In this document: positions 25,355 through 32,120 of the stretch, one piece after another
Layout: each line of letters opens with the position of its first letter
How positions within the stretch are numbered: position 1 is the stretch's first letter
NCBI GenBank assembly: GCA_022511425.1
Contig: JAFLRO010000018.1
Coordinates: 1 to 41,484 of the forward strand
Direction of reading: 5' to 3'
DNA from: Acetatifactor sp.
GTDB taxonomy: Bacteria > Bacillota > Clostridia > Lachnospirales > Lachnospiraceae
Length of the DNA stretch: 41,484 nt
Notes under the pieces: model-generated
Database searches by the model: none
Told to the model about the DNA's origin: nothing
What the model saw: the letters and a program-made list of their open reading frames with translations, nothing else
Made by a program: the position numbers and the translations under genes

Positions 25355-25389
25355 TTCTTTGCTTGTAGCAGAGGCTGCTTCGCAAAGAA
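25355..25389 (+). terminator. Hairpin after kinase 2
   Basis: TTCTTTGC (25355-25362) pairs with GCAAAGAA (25382-25389), with inner AGCAG/CTGCT pairing. The downstream T-tract is interrupted (TTTCTATGTTTT). Confidence 0.55.
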
Positions 25390-25407
25390 TTTCTATGTTT
25401 TACCCTG

Positions 25408-25463
25408 AAGAATCGCTGCACAAAGAGAGTGTCTGCTCCTCTCTTTGCGCAGCGATTCTTTTC
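25408..25463 (+). terminator. Long terminator of operon A
   Basis: A 22-position stem (25408-25429 with 25439-25460, one A-C mismatch) and a 9-base loop ends in TTTT. The stem length is unusual for a simple terminator, and the hairpin may act on both strands. Confidence 0.8.
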
Positions 25464-25783
25464 ATGTATGGTTTGTATTGTCACAGGCAGAATGACGGGA
25501 AGTGTAAAGTTTCGGTGAAACTGCGGAACAAAAACAGGGGTATCATTATGCTACAAGATGAAGGAAATCTGGAATTGGATACTTATTTGATGTTGAAAGG
25601 CATAGTGAAAAAGGAAACTGAAACCGGGCTGATAATGAAATAGTCAGGGACTTTTAGTGTAGGACGCGGAGGAGTACGTTTGGAAGAAGGTCATTTCCAA
25701 ACAATAGAACCCTACTTTAACAGGATTCTATTGTCAAGAACTATTGATTGTAATGCCTACGGGGCGGCAAAGGGGTGTAAAGT

Positions 25784-26092
25784 TTGAAGCAGATTATTAA
25801 CGGGAAGATGTACAACACGGAGACGGCGCAGGAAATAAGCTGTGACAGCAATGGGATGGGCTGCGACGATTTATGGTTTGTAGAGGAGACCCTCTACCGA
25901 AAACAGAACGGGGAGTTTTTTCTGGACGGGCATGGCGGCCCTCTGTCCAGATATTCCAGACCCAACGGAAGTTTCAGCCGGAGCGGTGCCAGGGAGCTCG
26001 TACCCCTAAGCGCCGAGGAGGCGAAGGCTTGGGTCGAGAGGCACTGCCCAGTGGAGGTCTATATCGAAATCTTCGGGAATGTTACAGAATGA
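25784..26092 (+). CDS. Small conserved protein of a type common on mobile elements
   Basis: The 102-residue protein appears to use TTG 25784 behind AAGGGGTG (25770-25777). Its layout, INGKMYNTETAQEI at the start, VEETLYRKQNGEFFLDGHGGPLSRY in the middle, and LVPLSAEEAKAWVERH near the end, matches a widespread family of small clostridial proteins that I recall mostly from conjugative and integrative elements. Their function is unknown. It lies alone between operons A and B, is more GC-rich than operon A, and supports a mobile origin for the block. Confidence 0.7.
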   Translation: MKQIINGKMYNTETAQEISCDSNGMGCDDLWFVEETLYRKQNGEFFLDGHGGPLSRYSRPNGSFSRSGARELVPLSAEEAKAWVERHCPVEVYIEIFGNVTE

Positions 26093-26204
26093 ATCCGATA
26101 TAATTTCCAAAAATGTTTGACGTATTCCGTCACAAGTGATAATCTAATAGATATGTGCTGATACTTTTTGAAATATGTCGAATTAAAAGCGATATCTGTG
26201 CTAT

Positions 26205-26258
26205 TTGACAAAGAAGATGCTGCACAAAAATAGAAATATTCGGATTAATAAGCACAGG
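26205..26258 (+). promoter_or_regulatory. Upstream region of operon B with shared word
   Basis: TTGACA (26205-26210) is a perfect -35 box, but no good -10 box lies at 16-18 bases. TTCGGATTAATAAGCACAGG (26239-26258) closely matches the word at 20011-20030 upstream of operon A and here runs into the ribosome site. A joint regulatory role is possible. Confidence 0.4.
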
Positions 26259-26266
26259 AGGACAGG

Positions 26267-26857
26267 ATGGACGTTTATGAGGAATTAGATGAAAAAATCA
26301 TTAACCAGACGGAAAGAGCCATGGACGGTATGGCGGACGACAACGATGACGCGGAATATAATGGCCAGTCTGGAGAATTGATGGAAATAGTTCTCAATAC
26401 CAGAGAACAATGCCAGATGATGGAGCAGCTGATCAAGAACCAGATTGAGGTTAAGGATGACATGATAAACCGGCTTCACAAGGAATTGGATTACTATAAA
26501 CAGGGGGCTGCGGATCGGTTTACAGATCAGCTCATGAAGGCCGTTATCAAGGTTCGCAAGGATATGTACAGGCTGATGTCCTCAGACAACTGGACGGAAA
26601 TGTCTGCAGTGGATATGCAGAGGGAATATACCTATATTTTTGAAGATCTGACAGACCTGCTGGAACAACAGAATGTGGATGCGTACAAGACAGAATCGGG
26701 AGCAGATTTTGATGCGTCCATACATCAGCCCAAGCTTGAGGCGACGAATGACCTTTCTCTGGACAAAAAGGTGAAAGAAAGCCTGGGAGAAGGCTACAAA
26801 AAGGGTGATAAGGTTTTGCAACCTGAGAGAGTCGTCGTATATCAATATAAAGCATAA
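26267..26857 (+). CDS. GrpE-like nucleotide exchange factor, first gene of operon B
   Basis: The 196-residue protein starts at ATG 26267 behind AGGAG. Residues about 40-80 form a long helix (MEQLIKNQIEVKDDMINRLHKELDYYK), as in the GrpE stalk, and the acidic N-terminus is also GrpE-like. The C-terminal part, GADFDASIHQPKLEATNDLSLDKKVKESLGEGYKKGDKVLQPERVVVYQY, matches the GrpE pattern 'G-x-x-FDP-x-x-H...GY...G-x-V(L/I)(R/Q)P-x-x-V-x-V' of the Hsp70-binding beta domain. GrpE releases ADP from Hsp70. An Hsp70 gene follows after 19 bases, so this is very likely its private exchange factor. It is diverged from housekeeping GrpE, so the call rests on motif plus context. Confidence 0.75.
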   Translation: MDVYEELDEKIINQTERAMDGMADDNDDAEYNGQSGELMEIVLNTREQCQMMEQLIKNQIEVKDDMINRLHKELDYYKQGAADRFTDQLMKAVIKVRKDMYRLMSSDNWTEMSAVDMQREYTYIFEDLTDLLEQQNVDAYKTESGADFDASIHQPKLEATNDLSLDKKVKESLGEGYKKGDKVLQPERVVVYQYKA

Positions 26858-26876
26858 GCAAAAGGAGAGAGAAACA

Positions 26877-28535
26877 ATGAGTTATGTATTTGGTATTGAT
26901 CTGGGAACAACATATTCCTGCATTGCCTACATTGATGAGTATGGGAAACCGGTAGTGCTCAAAAACAGTGACGGAGATCATACGACTCCTTCGGTGGTTA
27001 TGGTTGAGTCTGCCGACAACATTATTGTGGGAACGGAAGCCAAGAGATCCATTGAAATAGAACCGGACAAAACCGTTCAGTTCATCAAGAGAAAAATGGG
27101 TAAGGAGAACGATAAGGTTACTCTGAATGGAACTACATATACAGCGCCTGAGATATCCGCCTATATTTTGAAGAAGATCGTGGCAGACGCAAATGAGGAA
27201 CTGAGACAGACAGGTGTTCTTCAGGATGGTGAGACCATTAAGGATGTGGTAATTACCTGTCCCGCCTATTTCGGAATGAATGAGAAGCAGGCCACGAAGA
27301 CCGCAGGTGAGCTTGCGGGCTTAAATGTGCTGAATATCATCAATGAGCCCACGGCAGCAGCTATCAGTTATGGTGTGTCCGGAAATGACAAGGACGAGAC
27401 TGTTCTGGTATATGACCTGGGCGGCGGTACCTTTGATATCACCGTCATGAATATATCCGGCAGCAATATCTCTGTGGTCTGTACCGGCGGCGATGACCAG
27501 CTGGGCGGCAAGGACTGGGATGAAGCGCTGATGGAATATGTAATGCAGCGTTATGAGGAGGAGAATGGTGAGGATCTTTCTGAGGATCCTGAGACAGTCG
27601 CAGCATTGTATGTTGATGTAGAGACCTGGAAGAAGTCTCTGACATCAAGGGAAAAAGTAAATATTTCCGTAAATGGGTCTTCCGGACGTTTTCGCGAGGA
27701 ACTGACCCGTGAGAAATATGAGGAGCTTACAAGCGATCTCTTGAACCGGACAAAGAACCTGCTGGATGATATTCTTGGCACAGCAGAGAAACAGGGTTAT
27801 CCTATTTCCAAAATTGACAAAGTGCTCCTGGTAGGAGGTTCTTCCAGAATGCCTCAGGTAGCAGCCATGATTGAAAGAGACTACCATGTGACACCCGTTC
27901 TCTCCGATCCTGATGAGGCTGTGGCAAAGGGCGCGGCTATCTATGCAGGCAATGAGAAGGCATATAATGACTTCGTTCTGGATGAGGCTGCAAAGTCCGG
28001 TAAATCTGTGGAGGAGATTAAGGAACAGAATTTAGTCACTGGTGAGATGGACAAGAAATTCGCACTGTCTGCAGGAAACACCGCCGGCGGCACTATGAAG
28101 ATCAGCATCACAAATGTCCTTTCCAGGACTTATGGCGTTGAGCTACTGGATGAGGACGATAAACCCAGGATTTATAACATGTTGATGATCAATGACAAGC
28201 TGCCTGCCACAAAGACGCAGACCGGCTATGCAGCTAAGGATAATCAGAAAGCTTTATCGCTCAAGATCTATGAGAGTCGTTCTACGGATCACGATATGGA
28301 TATTGACGGAAGGATGCCTCTAACTGAGATTGAAATGAAATTTACTCAGGAAGTTCCGCAAGGAACGCCTGTAGTGATGACACTGGCACTTGATAACACC
28401 GGTATGCTTCATATTATTGCTGAGGAGCAGAAGTATCACTCAAAACTGGATACTACCTTCCAGCTTTCCAACCAGATGACTGACGATGAGATGAAGAGCG
28501 CTGCGCTCAGAATGTCAGCTGCAAATGTAGAGTAG
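26877..28535 (+). CDS. Hsp70 (DnaK-like) chaperone, short form
   Basis: The 552-residue protein starts at ATG 26877 behind AAGGAGAG. The ATPase domain has Hsp70 signatures: GIDLGTTYSCIAY (6-18), YDLGGGTFDITVMN (179-192), NEPTAAAISYG (156-166) and VLLVGGSSRMPQV. A diverged substrate domain follows (YGVELLDEDDKPRIYNMLMINDKLPATKTQ...), and the chain ends without the helical lid and C-terminal tail of DnaK, which is about 610 residues long. It is therefore a specialised paralogue, not the housekeeping DnaK, which would be expected with hrcA-grpE-dnaJ. It is flanked by a GrpE-like gene and a J-like membrane protein. Cytoplasmic. Clients are unknown. Confidence 0.93.
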   Translation: MSYVFGIDLGTTYSCIAYIDEYGKPVVLKNSDGDHTTPSVVMVESADNIIVGTEAKRSIEIEPDKTVQFIKRKMGKENDKVTLNGTTYTAPEISAYILKKIVADANEELRQTGVLQDGETIKDVVITCPAYFGMNEKQATKTAGELAGLNVLNIINEPTAAAISYGVSGNDKDETVLVYDLGGGTFDITVMNISGSNISVVCTGGDDQLGGKDWDEALMEYVMQRYEEENGEDLSEDPETVAALYVDVETWKKSLTSREKVNISVNGSSGRFREELTREKYEELTSDLLNRTKNLLDDILGTAEKQGYPISKIDKVLLVGGSSRMPQVAAMIERDYHVTPVLSDPDEAVAKGAAIYAGNEKAYNDFVLDEAAKSGKSVEEIKEQNLVTGEMDKKFALSAGNTAGGTMKISITNVLSRTYGVELLDEDDKPRIYNMLMINDKLPATKTQTGYAAKDNQKALSLKIYESRSTDHDMDIDGRMPLTEIEMKFTQEVPQGTPVVMTLALDNTGMLHIIAEEQKYHSKLDTTFQLSNQMTDDEMKSAALRMSAANVE

Positions 28536-28545
28536 GGGGATTAAT

Positions 28546-28974
28546 GTGGTAGCGGTAACAATCTTTTGGGCCTCCGCGTTTGCGGTGATCTTCTTCCTGC
28601 TGGGAGTAGTTTTCAAAGGACTGGCAGCAGCCTTTAATGCTCTAATGGGTTCTTCTATTGTAAAATTTTTTAAATTCACAGGACTGGCTGCCATTACAGT
28701 CGTAGTGTTGTTCATCATTGGTCTGATCGTATCCAGCATTATAGACGGATCAATTGGTGCTATCATAGGGTTTATTGTTTTGCTGATAGTGGTGCTCGCG
28801 ATAGCCTATTTCCTTGTGGGATGGCTGGGAGCGATTATTTTAGCCGTTGCAGTCGTTGCGGCTGAATATATCCTTTTTGCAACATCATTTGTATTGGAAC
28901 ATGCATCATACTTTTGTGAAAAAGCGTATATCCACTTTCTGCGCATCATCATCAACAGAATGGAAAAATGCTAG
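28546..28974 (+). CDS. Small polytopic membrane protein of operon B
   Basis: The 142-residue protein starts at GTG 28546 behind AGGGGGA, 10 bases after the Hsp70 stop. It is mostly hydrophobic, with three or four helices: VAVTIFWASAFAVIFFLLGVVF (2-23), TGLAAITVVVLFIIGLIVSSII (45-66), IGAIIGFIVLLIVVLAIAYFLVGWLGAIILAVAVVAAEYILFATSF (70-115, probably two). The C-terminus (EKAYIHFLRIIINRMEKC) is charged. No family is recognised. Its place between Hsp70 and the J-like membrane protein suggests a membrane subunit of the same complex, which is inference. Confidence 0.7.
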   Translation: MVAVTIFWASAFAVIFFLLGVVFKGLAAAFNALMGSSIVKFFKFTGLAAITVVVLFIIGLIVSSIIDGSIGAIIGFIVLLIVVLAIAYFLVGWLGAIILAVAVVAAEYILFATSFVLEHASYFCEKAYIHFLRIIINRMEKC

Positions 28975-28983
28975 GAGGTGCAT

Positions 28984-31275
28984 ATGGCAAATATACAGGA
29001 AAAGATTCTTGGCAAGTATGGAATCAATATTGACCAGGAAAACATTTTTAAGTTATACAAGATTGAGAGCAGTGAGATTTCACCACAGGAATTAGAGGAA
29101 AAAATAGCCGGGACAAGAAAACGCTGGAATCAAAGTGTCAACGGTACCAATGAGAAAAATGCAGAGCGCGACCGGGTCCGTCTGGAAAAGGCAGACAAAT
29201 ATGAAGCTATCCTAAGGGATGCCAAGCTGCGCAAGGAGGTATTTGTCTACTACACCCAAGGCGGTGAACAGAAAAATCGGGGCGGCGGTCCTGCGGGAGG
29301 AACTGAGTTTGCCAGAGAATACTTTAAGCTTGTTGGGACCTCAAAGAAAATCAGGAAAGTTGATGTGGATTTCTTCTTTGACTATTATCAGGCGGAGCGT
29401 AAGAATAAAAAAGCAATCCTTGAAATGCTGGAAAAAGATTTCAAGATAAAAATGTTTGGCAAAGAGGATAAATACGCTGATGAGAATACCGATATAGATC
29501 CTGATGGAAAGAAAAAAGATGGGTCCAGTCCAGTGATCGTGAACCTGTTCCAGAAGGCAACTATCTTGAAGCTACGGAAGTGCTTTGAGTTTTATGACCA
29601 GATTCTGAAAAGCAGTGATGTGTGCCAGAGGTATCCTAATCTGCGCAATGGTCTGTACAGTTTTCTGGGATTAAAGGAGATAGAGTCGAATCAGAAGTTC
29701 GCGGATCTGATAACTTCCCGGCGCGAAGAGGTGCATAAAGTCCAGCAGGATAAGGCCGAGCAGGGTAAAGGTTCTGAGTATAAGCCTCTGGTGGATTTAT
29801 TTAATAATCTTCAAGTATTGACAAGCTATCAGGATGTTGCGGATAATCTGCCCGAGTTCAAGCTGTTGATCCAATATCCAAACCTTACGCCTTATATGTT
29901 TGCATTTGTGGAAATGAGACCTGACACATTAGATGGTATTTTTGATGTGGCCAACAGGGACTATGCTTTCCGGGACAAGGATGACTTTATTCTGAACTAT
30001 TATAAGCCTGTTCATGATAATTTCGGCATATCTAATAACGGCATCAATTCAATTCTTAAGAAGGCGGAAAAGAAGGCAAAAACCAACAAGGTGCTTAACA
30101 AGATTGACGAAAAACTCGGTCGGAAGAAAGACCGGAAAATCTCCCTTGGAATGGAGTTGATCCACTGGCTGGTCTACTGGCCTATCTTTGCGGTTTATCT
30201 GGTATTTGAGATATTTAAAGGAATATTTACGCAGCTGCACAGACTTTTGATTCCTATATTTTTGCTTCTCTTTGTCGGAGGCAACTGGTGGCTCCCCCAA
30301 AAGATTGAAATATATAACCTTTTAGTTCTGCGGAAAATATTCTTTAAAGCGGAATGGTATGACGTTTTGGCGGATCTTTTTGGAACTCCAGAGAATTGGT
30401 TTATGGCCATCATCTCGTCGTTGATCATGATCATTTCGTTGCTGGCTGTCTATGTAATTCCTCCGCTGTTTGTAGTGCTGTTCCTTCATGAGACATTGAA
30501 AGACCTGAACAAACGGTATGACTGGATAGGATACCAGAGGACTTTCAGGAACATTCTGCAGAATCTCCGGCAGAAGACGGAAGAACAGTATACGGCTCAG
30601 AAAAAGCTTTTCTTTAAGAAGAAAATGCCACAGGCAATCGTCAATATTGTATGTCTGGTCATCCTGGTAGCGACCATTTACTTCATTCCCGTTGGTTTCA
30701 GAGCACTTAGTGAGACGACCGGATATTTCCAGTCGGAAGAGACACCGGGTCAGGATATCCAACTCTCCGGAGAGGAGAACTCTGATGATTCGGCGAGCGA
30801 TAAAATGGAAACACATTATGTGACATCTTCATCGGAGATTGATGGGGATACGCTGAATGCAATGATACAGCAGGCAGAATACATATGCACAGCAGACTGG
30901 GAATCACCGCTTGATGAAACGGACATACTGAACGGGGTGACTTATGTGGGCAACTATTTCCTCAGCAAGAAGGATGGAGCGCGCGGGGATGAAAACTGCA
31001 TCTATCTGGTATACAGTATTGACGCAGAGTATGCGGGGAATTCCTACCCTCATTATAACTTTACAAAGTTTAGCAACATCATGGTAAGCGGGGACGGCAG
31101 CTGCACAGTGGATCTGAGCAACTACGAGACAGCTTCGCACCACTACAACACAGGACTCAGGATGTACTACAGCGATATATATTATTATGGCTATGAAACC
31201 CTTGACGAGTTGTATACGGATTGTGTTCTGTCGCAAATTGATTCCTATACCTTTGAAAACAATGTGGCAGAGTAG
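28984..31275 (+). CDS. Polytopic membrane protein with HPD-less J-like domain and shared extracellular-type domain
   Basis: The 763-residue protein starts at ATG 28984, set by AGGAGG (28973-28978). Residues about 20-92 can be aligned to a J-domain: YKIESSEISPQELEEKIAGTR...KW-like turn, then RLEKADKYEAILRDAKLRKEVFVYY. The helix II and III-IV patterns (eEIkkayRk; AyeiLsD-x-xlR) are kept, but HPD is replaced by NQS in RWNQSVNG. A cytoplasmic helical region follows to about 385, then hydrophobic helices near 391-411, 418-436, 472-500 and 550-571. Residues 612-763 repeat the C-terminal domain of the lipoprotein encoded at 17829-18998, so this end is probably outside the cell. It may tether the Hsp70 to the membrane. 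Domain homology to J proteins is inferred by eye and needs structural support. Confidence 0.75.
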   Translation: MANIQEKILGKYGINIDQENIFKLYKIESSEISPQELEEKIAGTRKRWNQSVNGTNEKNAERDRVRLEKADKYEAILRDAKLRKEVFVYYTQGGEQKNRGGGPAGGTEFAREYFKLVGTSKKIRKVDVDFFFDYYQAERKNKKAILEMLEKDFKIKMFGKEDKYADENTDIDPDGKKKDGSSPVIVNLFQKATILKLRKCFEFYDQILKSSDVCQRYPNLRNGLYSFLGLKEIESNQKFADLITSRREEVHKVQQDKAEQGKGSEYKPLVDLFNNLQVLTSYQDVADNLPEFKLLIQYPNLTPYMFAFVEMRPDTLDGIFDVANRDYAFRDKDDFILNYYKPVHDNFGISNNGINSILKKAEKKAKTNKVLNKIDEKLGRKKDRKISLGMELIHWLVYWPIFAVYLVFEIFKGIFTQLHRLLIPIFLLLFVGGNWWLPQKIEIYNLLVLRKIFFKAEWYDVLADLFGTPENWFMAIISSLIMIISLLAVYVIPPLFVVLFLHETLKDLNKRYDWIGYQRTFRNILQNLRQKTEEQYTAQKKLFFKKKMPQAIVNIVCLVILVATIYFIPVGFRALSETTGYFQSEETPGQDIQLSGEENSDDSASDKMETHYVTSSSEIDGDTLNAMIQQAEYICTADWESPLDETDILNGVTYVGNYFLSKKDGARGDENCIYLVYSIDAEYAGNSYPHYNFTKFSNIMVSGDGSCTVDLSNYETASHHYNTGLRMYYSDIYYYGYETLDELYTDCVLSQIDSYTFENNVAE

Positions 31276-31291
31276 CGACTGCTTTCTCTCC

Positions 31292-31309
31292 CGGGGAGTA
31301 ATTTCCCCG
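31292..31309 (+). terminator. GC hairpin after operon B
   Basis: CGGGGA (31292-31297) and TCCCCG (31304-31309) form a 6-bp stem. The following sequence has no continuous T-run (CAAACAAGGCTTTTA), so termination is uncertain. Confidence 0.35.
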
Positions 31310-31341
31310 CAAACAAGGCTTTTATTTAAGCCGGAATGTTC

Positions 31342-31385
31342 TGTATTGACGGAAATACCGGGATTTGATACAATTTTACATACAA
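31342..31385 (+). promoter_or_regulatory. Promoter in the right copy of the 44-bp flanking repeat
   Basis: TTGACG (31346-31351) and TACAAT (31369-31374), spacer 17, lie in the segment that matches 17168-17211. It points toward the conserved gene at 31563 and leaves a leader of about 180 bases. Confidence 0.65.
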
Positions 31386-31427
31386 GACGAGCATGAAAGC
31401 TGGGTGTATAATAGAGCCAAACGTATA

Positions 31428-31436
31428 TGCTATAAT
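31428..31436 (+). promoter_or_regulatory. Possible extended -10 promoter
   Basis: TGCTATAAT fits the extended -10 pattern TGnTATAAT; no -35 box is seen. Another TATAAT lies at 31407-31412. Either may add a second start for the gene at 31563. Confidence 0.35.
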
Positions 31437-31562
31437 GCCAGTAGGCAAAAATGACAGAATTACCATCGGCACACTCCCTTTCTCTACCTGTCTAGGGGTG
31501 GTAACAGTTATATTGTAGCACATCAGAAAAGAAGAATTAAGGATAACAATCAGGGCTATTTG

Positions 31563-31991
31563 ATGAAAATGAAAGATGTGGGTAATGCAATGGAAGAAAA
31601 AAACGAGGCATTGGAAGCAGCATTGAACGAACTGCATAGATATGTACTGAATCTGGTGGAGAAGGCCGGGGAGAGTACGGAGTATGGGGAGCAGCTCTGG
31701 CAGGGGATCAGCCAGTCCGGAGGACTCTTGCAGGAGTTGGCATACTATCACGATTTTGGCAGTTTCCTGAGCAAATATCAGGTAGCAGGTTATACCCTGT
31801 CAGATGCACTTATCTGGCAGGTGGATCACTTCAAACTGTACATGGATCGTCATCAGGACATGAATCGCTACCGTCAGGAGAGATTGCTTCTGTCGGCATT
31901 TGAGACATTGCTGCAGATGGAGAAAGATCCCCGTACACTGGCAGAAAAGATGCGGGTAGAGACCGGACAGGACATCCAGCCGGGGATGTAA
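31563..31991 (+). CDS. Conserved hypothetical protein
   Basis: The 142-residue protein starts at ATG 31563 behind AGGG (31552-31555); ATG 31590 (MEEKNEALEAALNELHRYVL) is an alternative with a weaker ribosome site. It is predicted all-helical, with VDHFKLYMDRHQDMNRYRQERLLLSAFETLLQMEKDP near 84-121. No membrane segment or catalytic motif is seen. Proteins of this appearance are, from memory, frequent in Lachnospiraceae. It probably belongs to the core genome just right of the accessory block. Function unknown. Confidence 0.7.
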   Translation: MKMKDVGNAMEEKNEALEAALNELHRYVLNLVEKAGESTEYGEQLWQGISQSGGLLQELAYYHDFGSFLSKYQVAGYTLSDALIWQVDHFKLYMDRHQDMNRYRQERLLLSAFETLLQMEKDPRTLAEKMRVETGQDIQPGM

Positions 31992-32057
31992 GTGTTGCTC
32001 AAACAATAGAAAGTATGTTCCGCAAATTTTCTGTATAAAGACTGAAATGTAGATAAG

Positions 32058-32105
32058 AAAAAGCACTCATGGCAGCTATGGCTGCCTGAGTGCTTTTGTT
32101 TTGTG
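32058..32105. terminator. Bidirectional terminator between convergent genes
   Basis: AAAAAGCACTCA pairs with TGAGTGCTTTT around an inner GGCAGC/GCTGCC stem. T-runs are present on both strands, so it can serve both the gene ending at 31991 (plus) and the one ending at 32121 (minus). Confidence 0.9.
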
Positions 32106-32120
32106 TACTCTATCTAAAAT

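Larger units (their letters stand above)
25348..25783 (+). other. Gene-poor interval with terminators and a hairpin
   Basis: An open frame (25344-25643) covers this stretch but runs through two terminator hairpins and has no ribosome site, so I do not call it a gene. Another inverted repeat, CAATAGAA (25702-25709) / TTCTATTG (25726-25733), lies before the small gene at 25784. No clear promoter is seen. Confidence 0.5.

Noticed and set aside
25344..25643. A 99-codon open frame after kinase 2
   Set aside because: It runs through two terminator hairpins (25355-25463), has no ribosome site and has mixed, non-protein-like composition.
26877..28535. Hsp70 gene as the housekeeping dnaK
   Set aside because: It is about 60 residues short, lacks the lid, has a diverged substrate domain and is not with hrcA or a canonical dnaJ.
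16848..31400. tRNA-Trp as a classical integrase attachment site for the block
   Set aside because: No integrase gene and no second copy of the tRNA 3' end was found near 31.3 kb.
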